Positions 37,901 through 51,090 of a DNA stretch of 64,000 nt are shown here, piece by piece (position 1 is the first letter of the stretch; each line of letters starts with the position of its first letter). Origin of the DNA: Primula veris. Lineage: Eukaryota > Streptophyta > Magnoliopsida > Ericales > Primulaceae. The notes under the pieces are model-generated. The model ran no database searches and was not told the DNA's origin. It saw nothing but the letters and a program-made list of their open reading frames with translations. A program made the position numbers and the translations under genes. The DNA lies in NCBI GenBank assembly GCA_963682055.1, contig OY821750.1:32414081-32478080 (forward strand), in the 5' to 3' direction.

Positions 37901-38900
37901 CGCAAGTCGCGGTCCCTATCAACCACAACCGTCCGTTACCTCTCTCTCCAAAACTCGCCACGACCCTCGCCACCTCATCCACCACCCCCCTCCCCGCCTC
38001 CACCAACCACTTCAAGTCACCCAAATCAACCACTACACAAGAATCCTTAACTTTCTCCTCTACAAAGCTACCCAATTCCCTAATATTCTCCGCTACCTTT
38101 GCCTTGTTCTCTAACCGAATCACCTCTATACCCTTCAAGAACTCGCCTTTCTCAACCCTCCCACGAATCTCTTCCATCAAGGACACCGGCTCGGTCTCTC
38201 CAACCAAGACCGGGTTCCTCTTTTTTGGCCTCGATAAAACATCCAAAATCCGCTTAACATCCTCGTTGCTCCCACCCAACTGGCAGCTCCCATGTTGTTG
38301 TTGTTGTTGTTGTAGCCTCGGGTTTAGATACATAACACCCTGCTGACGAAACCCAAGACTAGTGGTATGACTAGAAGGAGAACCAGATACTGATATAGAC
38401 TTCTCGATAGCGGCCTTGACAGCTGGGCTCGAGAAGCTCGCCTCCCTCATCACCCTGCTCACGCTCGGGTCATCTAAAATGGAGATCACAAGCTGCTCCA
38501 GCTCGACCTTCACCGCAAGAAGAGGCTGCTGTTGTTGCTCGGGGCATCCCCTACGTTGGTTCGCCTGCGCTCTCTTCAGGGCAGCCATCAGCGCATTAGA
38601 AACAGGAGGAGCAGTTTCCGTTTCCGCACTCCCCGCCACCGAAGTCGCGGGGAGCCTGTCCAGCGCAACGCTGAAGCAAAGCTCCAGCGCACGGCACTGA
38701 AGGGGGTGCGAGGAGTTCGGGTGCGACCTTATACACGCGTTCCTCAAGAACCCGGTAGGCGATGCAAGGAGAGTCGCCGCCACATGGAGCGGCGTAGTCT
38801 GTCCGTGATTGCGTCTGGTGGCCTCAGACACCGAGGCCGCCAGCACAGCTGATGCCTCCGGCGTCAGCGTCTGCTGGATCGTGGCGAGACCGCCTCTCAT
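34941..38900 (-). CDS. SMAX1: SUPPRESSOR OF MAX2 1 (SMAX1), HSP101/ClpB-like repressor
   Basis: Exons 38900-37795, 37163-36863 and 36476-34941 (TAA at 34943-34941) join in phase to 980 codons, close to the ~990 of Arabidopsis SMAX1. The start is the ATG at 38900; the codon just before it is GTG and the protein begins RGGLATIQQTLTPEA, as in the family. Double Clp-N domain at about residues 1-170. First P-loop-like segment GPDKVGKK at about 660-667. FRGKT loop at 700-704 (35786-35772), the segment required for MAX2/KAI2-driven degradation. Walker-B-like VIMLEDIDEAD at 720-730. EAR motif LSFDLNL at 829-835, which recruits TOPLESS co-repressors. In known plants SMAX1 represses karrikin responses in the nucleus (germination, seedling growth) until SCF-MAX2 removes it; degron and EAR look intact here, so normal regulation is expected. 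Short Gln run at about 200. SMXL2-like is the alternative name. Confidence 0.95.
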
Positions 38901-39200
38901 CACGAAAAAAAGGTGAAATTGTCCGGATTTTTTATAGAAAACAAAAAAAAAGGGTGAAATTAGGTGTTATAGAGCAATTTCTACCATGTACAAGATTTTT
39001 TTTTTCCAAATATGTGAATTTGGGAAAAAGGGAATGTTTTGAGGTTATGTGAGATAAAAACCAACAACCAGTAATAAATATATACACCGCCTATATATAT
39101 ATATATATATATATATATCTATATGTATATGTATATGTATTGTTTCTCTCTCTATATTAGTTGTAATAATATTATTTTTATGAAATGAGTGAAAGATACC
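38901..39200 (-). promoter_or_regulatory. SMAX1 5' leader and proximal upstream region
   Basis: A-rich on the plus strand, with a (TA)n run at about 39092-39118 followed by CTCTCTCTC at 39147. A pyrimidine-rich tract next to TA runs is common in plant leaders, but no single TATA box or start can be fixed. Confidence 0.35.
39092..39118. repeat. (TA)n microsatellite upstream of SMAX1
   Basis: About 13 TA units, continuing into ATGTATATGTATATGTAT. Confidence 0.9.
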
Positions 39201-40132
39201 ACGGCTGGCTTTTAAGAGAAAAAAGTTTTTTAAGTGTTTGAAAAAAATTGCACAAAAACGAAAATAAGCGTAATTTTGACCAATAAATAACTCATATTTA
39301 TGTTGTCGAAATCAATTTTTTTAAAATTTAATTGAATAATTCAAATGTCAAACTATACGGACAAATTTTAAAATTTTAGCAATTTAAAGACGAGATATTG
39401 ACAGATTAAAGTTGCACGTAAGTATATAAGTTTCAATATTTTGATACGGATAGAGTATATACATATGGATTATATAATATACATATGGATTATATACTCC
39501 AAAGTATTCATCAAAAGCTATTTTTTTTTAAAGATTTATGTTATTAGTTGTAATATATAGAAGAAACTTTTATTGAAAAATCATGTGTCGTAATATTTTT
39601 ACATACATCGAATTTATGAAAAATCGCCACATTGCTTTGTTTTTGCTTTATGTATCGGTATAATCATGATTTGTTCGAGAGAATGTGGATTAAAAGTTCT
39701 TAAAAAAGAATTTTCGGTCCATACGAGATAATAAAACTCTACTTTCTAATCAATATTCAAATAAATATGTATACATTTTTCAGATAAGGACCAATGAAGT
39801 CAAGTAAAAAATGTAGACGCGTTAATGAATTTTTTGGTTTGTTGATATTTAAATGGTATATATCTGTACTATTACTTTATGTGAAGAGAGCTTATCAAGT
39901 CTTGAAACAATTATTTATAGAAGATTTCTATTAGTTTACAAAATTACAAAATAGCAGTAGACATCTTTTACAGGAGAATTAAAAGAAAAATATCTGTCAT
40001 CTAATTATTAACTTCATCTTTTCATAAATCATCAAATTCATCCCCCTCTCTCTCTCGACCATAATTGTTCTATCATAACGAGTTACATATATTTTTTTGA
40101 ATTCACACACATCGGGTGGACAGGTCTGCTAA

Positions 40133-40157
40133 TATATATATATATATATATATATAG
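40133..40157. repeat. (TA)n microsatellite
   Basis: About 12 TA units. Confidence 0.9.
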
Positions 40158-40230
40158 ATTGTATTAAAAGGAAGAGATGAAAAGCAAATAAGAAAACATG
40201 TCTAGAGTTTTCACTATTTTGTTTTTGTTA

Positions 40231-40338
40231 GGTGGTGGTGGTGGTGGTGGTGGTGGTGGTGGTGGTGGTGGTGGTGGTGGTGGTGGTGGTGGTGGTGGTG
40301 GTGGTGGTGGTGGTGGTGGTGGTGGTGGTGGTGGTGGT
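40231..40338. repeat. (GGT)36 perfect trinucleotide microsatellite
   Basis: 36 uninterrupted GGT units (108 bp), about 1.3 kb upstream of the SMAX1 start. The poly-histidine frame on the minus strand is a by-product. Perfect purity implies recent expansion. Confidence 0.97.
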
Positions 40339-40514
40339 TTAGGAGTATTAAAATATTTAAAATAAGGATTAGTAGTAGTAAATTAAGTACATATAAAGAC
40401 AAGAAATGGAAATTGGGAATAGTGTGTGAAGGGAATTTTATGAAGAGTAGAAAAGAAAGTACCCTTTCAGTTTGCAAGTATTTCTGGAAAAATGCTTACT
40501 GGGCAGACCATTTT

Positions 40515-41190
40515 TCTTATTTCTTTTCATTTTTATTTTTTTATGTTTCTTTTTTAGTCATCCAATAAATAAAATATACAATCTGCTCTGTGTCCCAACC
40601 TCTCTGTAGCGCTGGGTTTGTTTCGGTTCGGTTTTCGGCAAAACCAAAATCAAAACCGAGCAGATTTTTCGGAGCCTCAAAACCGGGCAGATTTTTCGCT
40701 CCGGTTTTCTTCGGTTTTAGTCTTTTTATTTTTTGGACCGAACCATATCGGATTTTTTCGGTCCAGTTTCGGGGTTTTTCGGTTATTTTTCTTATTTCTT
40801 TTCATTTTTATTTTTTTATCTTTATGTTTCTTTTTTAGTCATCCAATAAATAAAATATACAATCTGCTCTTGTCCCAACCTCTCACCAGGGCTGAGTTCG
40901 GTTCGGTTCGGTTCGGTTCGTTTTTTGATAAAATCAAAACCAAAACCAAAACCGAGCAGATTTTTCAGTTTCGGTCTTTTTATTTTTTGGACCGAACCGG
41001 ACCGGGTTTTTTCGGTTACTTTTCGGTCTTTTTCATATTTTTTTTTTGGGTTTTTCTGGTTTTTTGGTTCGGTTTTATTGTAAACCGAAACCGACCCGAA
41101 AAAGTTTCGGTTTTTCGGTTTTGATCTTTTTCAGTCTTGTTCAGTTCGATTATCGGTTTAGTTCGGTTTTTCTGGGTTTTTCCTAGGCCT
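40515..41190. repeat. Tandem duplication with CGGTT-rich patches
   Basis: A TTATTTCTTTTCATTTTTAT block, CATCCAATAAATAAAATATA, CAATCTGCTCT and CCCAACCTCTC occur from about 40519 and again from about 40793, about 274 bp apart. Each is followed by a GGTTCGGTT/CCGAGCAGATTTTTC patch. A third CGGTTTTTCGG stretch runs to about 41190. Long plus-strand open frames here result from the repeat composition. Confidence 0.75.
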
Positions 41191-41199
41191 ACCTCTCAA

Positions 41200-43535
41200 T
41201 GCATTGGGATTTTAGATCCATACTTATAATAATTCCACAATTCATTCACTATCGATCTCGTTATACACCCCATATCAATCTTGCATCACGGATACTAAAA
41301 CTAACCTACACCAAACATATTAAAGTATTTGTCAATTCCTACGATATCGATCTCATTATCCACTTCATTAGTCTTAGGTTGCCGATACTAAAAGTAGCTT
41401 ACACCAAACATATTCGGATGGTATTTGATTTAACTTTCTTACGAACTCTAGTAATATGGGCATGAATGTGACGGTTATAAACGTATCACTATGTGTGAAT
41501 TGCGTGACCATTAAAGTTTTTCGGATATTACGGATATGGGTTTAATTTTCGGATATCATTATTAAATTGTCTTCAAACATACAGTTTTTATCTAATAACT
41601 TTTCAATATTGAAATTTAATTTAGGATCTTCGTTTCTAATTCATTACGAAAAGAAGGTTGTCGTAACTTTTTTCGAAAAGTTGGTATGTTTCAATTTTTT
41701 TACTTTGTTACGAAAGAATGTTGCTGCAAATTTCTTCAAAAAGGTCGTCTTGTCTAACACTTACCTCGCCAATGCGATATCAGTTCTTACGATGCTATTT
41801 ATAAAATAATGATTTTTATTGACTTACAACTTACTCAAAAACCTCGTAACTTAACATAGCAAGTTAAGTGTATCAATCATATAAGTATTTATTGAGTTAG
41901 TTTTAAAAAAACACCAATAATTTGATTGGTACACGCATACTGGTACATCAACGGGTAAAGATTTTAATAGGATTTATAAGTGGAAATATCAATACTCTTT
42001 TTTATACGTATGTTTTCTCAGGCTAGTACAATAAAATGCCAGGATGTAAACATACACATTTTTAGTTTTCAATGGTAACATGAGTGTCGATTAATTTTAC
42101 ATACTATGTTAAATTGTTATTATAATTTAATGACACTCATTTTAACAATAGAAATAAAAAATATGCATGTTGATATCCTGACGCTTTCTTGTAACGAGCT
42201 CGATTAATGTATCAACGACCTAAGATGTAGTATATAAAAACATATGGAATGCAGTTAGCACAATTATTATCCACAACTAAGGTAATATTATTCCAATAGT
42301 GTGACACTCCGTTGATCTATTCGACTTTGTGATAACTGTAATTATTAACCATTTGTACAAAATAGCTTCGTATCGCATCTCTACTTTGTACACTTTGGTA
42401 GACACGTTAAAGGATTAACAACCATTTCCAAGTTTGAACATAAAATTGTCACAACTCATTTAGAAGAAATAACAAGTTCACTAGCCCTTCAAATAAGTTT
42501 GTTCCTACACAATTTGGATGCGACAATCTTTCCGTGTTCCATGTGTGTGAAAACTATCACAATAACTTGTCTAAGCGAACTCGTATATCCCCTTCTACGA
42601 CTATGGCGTTTAAACACCCATTTACTAGAATAGATAAATAACATTTGTCACTAATCCCTAAAACGCAAACATATTAACTTATGAACCTTAATCCAACTTA
42701 ACATTTCGACCGTGAGTATCTTGATGTTGAATCTTAAAATCTAGAACAGCGTTGGTAACAAAGCGAGTGGATGATATTAATGAATTTAATACCGGATCAG
42801 TTAAAGTTAAACACCAAAGTTTTAATTGGATGGAAAACCAATACTTGATTAAGATGTATCCCAATCTTTAAATAAAACTCAACGGCTATGTTTACTTCAC
42901 TTAAACCGTTTCATGTTATAATTAGTGTCGAAAACTCACTTCCTCGATCGTATTGGTAAATACGGTACCTTGTTTGTATTAGAAACTAGAACCAAATTAA
43001 CTTTTATTTCTACATAGGTGATATATGAACGCGATCGAACTTGGTTTACATTGAAGTCAAATTGACTACTGAAATTTCAACACTTACTAAATATTTTGGA
43101 AATTTCATTTTTTTCATATGAATGCAAACTTAATTTTCAACACCAAGTCAAATTGACTATTGAAATTTCAACACTTAATAAGTTAACGTGTTGACGAATG
43201 AAGAAAGGCCTTTTAGCCTCATCTGAATTTCACCTTTTTGACACGCAACTTTTTGGAAAATAATACATCTCATGTGACATTGTTTATTACATATTTATTA
43301 ACTTTTCAAATGTGCCACTAGTTCGTTCTCTAACTTTATGACTTTTTCTTTCTAAATTTTACCAATAAAATTTCAGAGAAAATTACTAAATTAATAATAC
43401 AAATATATATACACTTCAATTTTATTGGAAAGTAAATAACTTAACCAGCTTTCATTTTGTATTATATATACTCCCTTCATCACATTTTGTATTATTAATT
43501 TGGTACCTTGTTTATATTAAAATGTCGAAATTATA
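41200..43535. other. Intergenic AT-rich stretch
   Basis: No gene supported. A direct repeat (AAGTCAAATTGACTA, then TGAAATTTCAACACTTA) occurs near 43053 and 43144, 91 bp apart. Nothing else recognised. Confidence 0.5.
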
Positions 43536-43817
43536 TCATACTATTAATATAAGTGAACTAAAAAAAATTTAAACTTTCTCAATTTAATTAATTTTTTCTA
43601 AAAATACCACTATATTTTTTTATTAATTACCATGTTAACTACTTTAACCACACAAAATTTCTTATATCTTATATTTTTTTTAAAAAAATATTTGTATTAT
43701 CATCATATAATTTATATCATTTTTTTTTTTGATATCCTATATTTTTTTTACTCTATATTTGTATTATCATCATAATTTATAGCGTCTCACACGTAACGCG
43801 TGAGTATCGTTTACTAG
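43536..43817 (+). mobile_element. Helitron-like non-autonomous element
   Basis: Begins TCATACTATTAATATAAGTG and ends with a hairpin (CTCACACG...CGTGAG) followed by TTTACTAG, flanked by A and T. The TC start, 3' hairpin, CTAG end and A/T insertion point fit Helitrons. A relative lies at 60577-60866. Confidence 0.55.
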
Positions 43818-45415
43818 TATACGCATAGTTAGATGCTTAATTATATGAATTACTTTTTAAATTTATATTTTTAACATTTGAAGTGTACCAATTTTGATTT
43901 GGAAAATTATCAAACTTGCTAATAAATTGGAACGGATTGAGTATCTCGATTTCCATTCTAAGACAACTATCGTGACAATGTATTTGCTTGCCATTTTTTG
44001 AAGTCCATATAATATAATTCTAGAGTAACACATTCAAATTTAACACTCAGATGTACCTAGAAATTGATTAGCTAGGTAAATTAATGAACGCAACTTGATT
44101 TGTGGCCTTTGAAAACTAGCCACTACAATTGTAGATATGGTACCACAAATATTAGTGACTTCAAACACGGTTTGTTAGTGTTCATATGTAAAGTTTATTT
44201 TAACGAAAATTATATCTTCATTGGGGATTCATTTCATATTTTTTTTTTCATACAAATTGACATGCTTTGTATATTTTTTTCTTTGCAAAATTCAAAATCA
44301 AGTTGCTCTTTGCCCCCAACCAACACGCCATGTGCAAATGTGAATTTCCAAAAACTAATAAATTAGCCGACCTTTAAATTAATAAACATTAGTTCAACAT
44401 ATTTGTTGTAACTATATGGTTTAATAAACTAACTAGTCAGTACATTATCTTTTGGTTTTCGTTTTTCTGAATCTATTTTACTATCCCATCTTTGGTTTAA
44501 TAAAGTACTTAATTTCTTTTACGTACTCACTCAAACCCAAACAAATATCTACTTTCATTAAGATATATCTCACATTTATTCGTAAAAGTATACATTTGTT
44601 TTAACATGTTACACGCACTTTTTTCTACAAATATATTATCATAAAGTTTATCTTTAATATTGTTAAAGTTACTAAAAAATCTCATTATAGAATTTTCAAT
44701 ATTTCGTTCACTCAAAATTGTGAAATAATTTGGTTTCCGATTTAAAAAACGAGTTTATGGATAAACACATTGCAATGCTAAACCTAGTTTATAGACACTC
44801 AATTAAATAAAGATCATATTTCATATGAAAACAAAATGAAATGAAATATATTTTTAAAAAATATTCTCTTTTAATAACGCACGCTCTCACTTGCCTTTAT
44901 GCATTTTTCGAGTTCTGCAACTAACTTTTCATTTTTCATTCCCTTTTCACCTTTTCTCTTATATAAATATGTTCGCATCTTTTGTACTTACACAACTTAG
45001 CTTTTTTTTACTTTGCTTAAGTTATGGTGCGTCCACTTTTTTCATGACCTAAAAGTGCCTTTCAACAAGAGTAAAGTAAAGTTCAAATATACTTGATTAA
45101 AGTTGTTTTTATAGGATTAGTAGTTTTCCTAAACTATAGAATAGAGCCGTTTAGTCAAATATTAGGCATGCCTAAAAATGAAATTAAAGTTGAATTACTC
45201 ATCCGTAGTACTATTTCACCTTAATTATTGGCCAATTTTGTACTTACGAGATAATTACTATTACTGTTACATATTGAATAAAAAATACAGCTTAAAAGTC
45301 TTGGACTAAAATATGTACTTCAACACGTAGAACTTGACCTTAGCGTGTTTTTTGAAACTAGAGAACATATTCAAGATTATTTGACTAAATTGAAAATAAT
45401 AAGTGTTTGATGTAT
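43818..45415. other. Intergenic AT-rich stretch
   Basis: No gene, RNA or repeat family recognised. Confidence 0.5.
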
Positions 45416-45608
45416 CACTATAAAATAATATTTGATTTAGTGGGAGTCAAAAGCTGTCACAAGTCTGTCACTAATTTAAAAATTCGTCACAAATCTGTCG
45501 CAAATTGACTAAACTGTCACAAAGCCCTCACAAAGACCGTCGTTAATAAGCTCATAACAAAATATACCGTCACTAATACCGTCGCGATTTGAGTATTTTT
45601 TTTTAGTG
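45416..45608 (+). mobile_element. CACTA-type MITE, family M, copy 7
   Basis: CACTATAAAATAATATTTGA to TTTTTTTTTAGTG, flanked by TAT and TAC (one mismatch). One of the longest copies, with all internal GTCAC/GTCGC blocks. Confidence 0.85.
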
Positions 45609-46642
45609 TACTAATCACTTGTTCCGAAAAAGAAAAACTCTGATTCTGTAAAATCACAATCGTGAAATTACACAAGTGTTTTCTTTCATACTGAGTAATT
45701 AAATGTGTAAAATGAGGGATGGTGAATTAAATGTAATTAAGTATATATACTCCATATTAATGGTGATGTTTATAGATTTAGGTTTATTGTCATGAGATTA
45801 AGTAAATGCATGTTTCAAATTGAGTAGTAATTTTTTAAGAAATTATATTTTAGTAAAAAGTTTGGGATTTTTTTAAAAAATAATTAAAATTAAGTATGTA
45901 TACTGTAAAATAAAGTTGATTTAGTAATAGAGTGTCGCAAATGTAAAAATATGTCACATATCGAACAAAGCATGACATTAACCAGCATTCAACAACTTAT
46001 ATCATAAATCAGCATTCAACAACATTAATCAAAATCAAACAACTGATTATCTGATTCTCATCACTGCTCAGTGATGATGTACAGATATATTTGGTGTTCA
46101 ACGAGAAATAAAGATACTAGTTTTTTTATTTATAATAAAGTACGAAAATTTGTTTTAATCGTAAAATTATCCTAAACTTTTCAACCAAGAAATAAACTAC
46201 ACATTTAAATCATGTTTGATTAATTTAAAACAAATAAGTTTGTATTAAAAGGTCTCGTTTGGTTGCGGTATTAGTAGTAATGCGACTCGAAATACATTCG
46301 GTTTATGACGGTATAATAAATGAAGGGTGGTATTAATATTATATACATGAAATATCAATGAAGTGTTCGTTTGATTTTTATTAGGGTTTGACTATTTTAG
46401 AAATTTACATTTATATATATAATAAATAAACTTGCAAAATGCATATACATATGATTTTAATATATATATATACCACACTCCCCTTTACTTCAAATACCTA
46501 CTTTTCTCATAATTTCTAATATCATGTTACTAATAATACCGCCTCTAGTTCTTATACCAAACGCGTTATTTATTGGACCAACAATATTTATAATATATAC
46601 TACCATAATCTCACCATAATCCGATCGTAATGCGACAATAAC
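45609..46642. other. Intergenic AT-rich stretch
   Basis: No gene recognised. AACCAGCATTCAACAAC and ATCAGCATTCAACAAC form a short direct repeat near 45970-46025. Confidence 0.45.
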
Positions 46643-46775
46643 GGAAGCAGAGTACCTGACTCTGAGTCAGGGTTACTCTGCTTTCCACAACCATTGGATC
46701 TACTACAGTATTAATAAAATAACAGATCTAATAGTTGTGGTAAACAAAATAACCCTGACTCAGAGTCAGATACGG
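46643..46775. mobile_element. Foldback MITE, relative of 15441-15582
   Basis: GGAAGCAGAGTACCTGACTC and GAGTCAGGGTTACTCTGCTT are identical to the first member. The middle (CCATTGGATCTACTACAGTA) is diverged. The right block (AACCCTGACTCAGAGTCAGA) lacks the closing GCTTCC, so the copy is truncated. Confidence 0.65.
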
Positions 46776-46779
46776 TCAT

Positions 46780-48869
46780 TTCACACTAACATAGAAAAAA
46801 ATGCTTTTGTTTTGTACCCACTCCTCCTGCATGTTAGGTGGGGAGACAGACTTTTGAAATCAGCTTTGTGTATTTATGAGTCTTCAGACTTTCACGAATC
46901 TGTGCACTTTGCCGGCTTTAAGCAATCTAAAAATACATTCTCATCCCTTTTTTTTAATTATTTATTCACATAAATACCACCATGTCAAAAATATTCTTTG
47001 CCTTTTTATTCTTTCATATACATTAGTATAAAATTTTAAAGGTGGCCTAATTTTTTGGTTGGCAAAAGCTAGCTATATTACAGTATAATAATAATTACTA
47101 CTGTCTAGGTTTACCCCCACAGAGATATACTACCATCTTGAACCCTTAAATATAAGCTAATATTTGCATAAATATTTGGTTCCAAATTTGAGTAAAACCC
47201 TCCTGTTATGGTCACACTACAGTGTACTACTACTAGGTATCTACATTTCTACGTTTTGGTTTTAATATTCTTCCCTTCGTGAAATTAAATTTTACTAGTT
47301 TCTTTCAATTTTTAACTTGAGCCAAAAAATACTAACTACCTGGATTAATACTTTTTTCTTCTTCTATAGTCTAGCTCAAAATGCAGATATTAATATTATG
47401 AGTAATGTTATAGCAATCCACGTATCTCATTTGAAAATTCTACTCGATGACATGCAATAATTATAGTCAATTTTATTGAACACGTGTCAAAAAAAAATAC
47501 TATTACTAAGAAAAGAAAGTCATCTCATTCTCAACACTAATTATTATATTAATCATTCTACTTATTCATTTATACATATAATTTATTTGTGTTCTTATTA
47601 AAAAACTTGTGGTCAAATTTTGACATTAACGTTTGAATAAAAAAAAATAGAAGATACCGGTATAAGTCACGCCACGTAATAAAAACTCAAACTACTAAAA
47701 AGCCAAATAAAAATATATTAGAACCATAATTGAGCCTACCCTAAATTTAAATATTAATTAAAAAATAAAAAAAAATTGTTAAATCTAAAAATACAACTCA
47801 CTAAAAACTCAAATAAAAATATAGTAGAACTCTAATTGAATCTAACCTAAATTTAAATATTAATTAAAAATAAAAAAAAATTAATAAATATAATATTAAT
47901 AAAAATCAAAAAATTTGATGAGTTGGATATGCCGTGTAATATTGTGGGTTGATTTTTTTGGTAAAAAAAATGTGTGAGCAAAAATATTTTACTAAAATTA
48001 TACTATTTATGGATGATGAGAAGAGATGTCCTAATCTTTGCTCTCAATCAAAAACCAAATTATAAATATAGAATGATACAATATCAGTTAAAATAAGTTT
48101 TTGTAAAGTAACATGCTCATTGTTATTAAAAAAATACATGCACCATTACAAAACTTGTTGCTTCCGAAACATGTATCGGGGCTAAAAAAAAAATACACAG
48201 ACACAAAAGACTTCGATATGTAACAAAAAAACTCGAATAAACCTTCCAAAATGAAATATTGCTAAGCGGGTTGAACGTTCCGACGAAACAGCGGCCTAGG
48301 AAAATTGGTGATAACAATACAAAAGGTACCGAGCAATAGTGAGACACGTAAAACCTATAAGACCACAACTCAATCCGACATAGCAAACGGTGTCGGAGTG
48401 CCGACACATATAAACCACCTAGGGTGAGACGTTCAAAAAAACCAATGCGATGCTCGCGGTCACAACACTATACTATTCAATAATGAAAAAGGACCAACTG
48501 AAGCTAACCAATCCGAAATAATCATCATAGAAATCACCGTTCATAGCAAACTCCGCTACCAATCAAGTAAACACAGTCAAAGAAATCGTAAATGTAAACA
48601 AAAAATGGATTTTCCAAAAGTCATACTACCAAATTGAGTAAAAGATCAATATAAACCCCTCTCATTGCAAATCTTGGTCAAAACTTGAAATTATTCTTAA
48701 AACTCAAATTTCATGCCAATTCTAAAAGGAAAACGTCCTTTTTTCTCAAAATTTTTAAACCCTACCATCACCATCAAACTGTGTTCCTTTGCAGTAGGTT
48801 TCTTCACGAGTGAAAAGTGTTTTTTCCCACTTAAGTAACCTAAAAGTCTATTTTCTCATTGGGAAAATT
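46780..48869. other. Intergenic stretch with family-B repeats
   Basis: Two family-B units lie at about 47690-47890 (ACTCAAATAAAAATATA, then CTAAATTTAAATATTAATTA). The segment 48120-48600 is less AT-rich than its surroundings but shows no recognisable protein or RNA. Confidence 0.5.
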
Positions 48870-49063
48870 TACTACAAAAAAATACTCAAATAGCAACGGT
48901 ATTAGTGACGGTATTTTTTGTTACGAGCTTATTAGCGACGGTTTTTGTGACGGATTTGCGACAGTTTAGTCAATTTGCGACAGATTTGTGACAACTTTTT
49001 AAATTAGCGACAGGTTTATGACAGCTTTTGACTCTCACTAAATCAAATATTATTTTTGTAGCG
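48870..49063 (-). mobile_element. CACTA-type MITE, family M, copy 8
   Basis: TACTACAAAAAAATACTCAA to ATTATTTTTGTAGCG, reverse orientation. Both terminal C/G bases have mutated and no target duplication is visible. Confidence 0.8.
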
Positions 49064-50837
49064 TAAACTCATGATTTTTGAAAAAGGCCTTTTTCACCTT
49101 GAAGATTGCTTTATGTCAACAGTAATTGAAAATTTCCAAACATTTTTAGAAGAAATCAACTTGAATAACTCATTTTCAAGCTGTGTTTTTTGTATAAAAA
49201 AAAAATACTCAATTTCATAAAGTTATTTTTAGTAGCTTCTTGCACGCAACGCAAATACACTTTTTAAACTCTTTGCTTTATCTTTTTCTTACCTTTATGA
49301 ATCAGATAGATAACATAACATAAAGAAAAGTGACATTACTTTTTGATAAAAACTGGATTTGGCAAAAAGAAGTATACCAATCAAACAAAAGATGACCCTT
49401 GGTTTCTCCTTTTACATATAATAATATTTGTGTCATCATTAATTAAAAATATATAAGCTATACAAAGTTTGATGTCACATTTTATTATAGCTTAGGATGA
49501 GTGGTTAATGTATGTTACAACCCTCGATGCAAAATAGAATTTTTCAGTTGCTATAAAAAAATCTAAAAAAGATTATCAAAGCTTATAAGACAAAGTACAC
49601 ATATTCTAAAGGAATTATAACTTTTATCTTTTTTGTTTCTCTTCTAGTACTTGTATGATAAAACAAAGTATACATATTCAGTCGAAATTTCAACTTTTAT
49701 ATATCTTTTTGTATTTTTTTCATCGTACTAAACTATAAGTTGTCAAATAAACAATTTATAAACACCAAAAAATATATAAAAGTTGAAATTTTACATTTTT
49801 TTTTACAAACAGTTTCGAAATAAAACAAAACGTTGATACAAAAAATATTCAAAAAATCATTCCGAATCGAGTTTCTCTAGTTTGGTGCTGCTCCTTCAAC
49901 ATGAAACGTAAATCATTGAGAAAGTAACACTAACAAATCCGAATTTACCTTTTCTTCTTCAAAGGGAAATCATTCATATCTAATTAATAAAGTGAAACAT
50001 AAGAATGATGATGTATACACCGGCCCATAACAAAAATTGCACTACAAACTTAATTATTAAACATTTAGTATGCCCAATATTTTGATGATACAAAAAGGTC
50101 CACCCACTCCCAGAAAGACTCATTTGAAAAAACATGGCATAATTAACTGTTGATTTTAAACTCTCTTTAGCATTTACTAACAATAGAAAGAAAATAAAAC
50201 ACCCGAAAAAGACATGGAAAAGGAAACTTTTTTTATCCACTAATAATGTTGCAACTTATTTAAAAAGGCTTATGCTTTGCACATTTGTACACCTTTTCAA
50301 GGTAAGATATGAATATGTACTTAAAAGTTAGAGGGTAAAAACATTCGGTAATCACTAAGCTTATTAATTATGTGTTGGGTTAGGGGACCAATCACCTTAT
50401 AGACCCGTAAAATAATCACAACGTCGCAACGAATGAGTGAAAAAACAAAGAAAAACATACCCGAAGCTCATAAATATATATGGGGAATAGAATAGACGGT
50501 AATAATCAAGCGCACACACAGACACATTATGTTATAACGACGTTCACCCAATAATTAAGACCCTCTATTTAGCCGTATATATTGATTTAGAGCAGGGTTT
50601 ACACTATATTTAGTTTGCTCATGAACCTATGAACCTCTGAACTATCACTATACAAAAAGTTTGCAATTCGCCATGGCCATTATTCCGAAAATGAGTTATG
50701 TGGATGCCATTATAGTACAATCGTGATAAGACCAAATTACTTCTCACCAAAATGGTCCAAAATTAACTTTAATAGTTCGGTCATGCTAACCAATGCACTC
50801 GGGTCACTCTTTAATCATTAAATATACATTGAATTTG
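49064..50837. other. Intergenic AT-rich stretch
   Basis: No gene or defined repeat recognised up to the Sirevirus insertion. Confidence 0.5.
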
Positions 50838-50939
50838 TATGATGTTAGGACCAGATTTCTGGTCTAAATATTGTTAATTGTCTATTGGTTTTTACTAAAT
50901 AAATCCTAACTGGTATTAAGAACTAAGACAGGATTGACA

Positions 50940-51090
50940 GGTTCCAAGTACCAGTTGCAACCTCAGTTACAACCTACTAAGTTAGTAGTATTAGGTTTCA
51001 AGTACTGGTTGCAACCTTAGTTACAACCTGTGGTGACAGGTTTCAAGTACCAGTTGCAACCTCAGTTGCAACCACAGTTCAACCTGCTGT
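50940..51090 (+). repeat. GTTGCAAC/GTTACAACC repeat block in the LTR
   Basis: Three units of CAAGTAC(C/T)(A/G)GTTGCAACC followed by AGTTACAACC or a variant, at about 50944, 50998 and 51043. GTTGCAAC is a perfect dyad. The same block is in the 3' LTR at about 58495-58645. Confidence 0.85.

Noticed and set aside
38901..38903. SMAX1 start one codon earlier
   Set aside because: That codon is GTG; the ATG at 38900-38898 gives the family N-terminus.
40214..40477. Poly-histidine open frame on the minus strand
   Set aside because: Produced entirely by the (GGT)36 microsatellite.
40590..41124. 82- and 168-codon plus-strand frames rich in Phe and Arg
   Set aside because: Composition follows the CGGTT-rich degenerate repeats; no domain.
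48126..48407. 93-codon Leu/Phe/Cys-rich minus-strand frame
   Set aside because: Looks membrane-like only because of composition; no family, no splice context.
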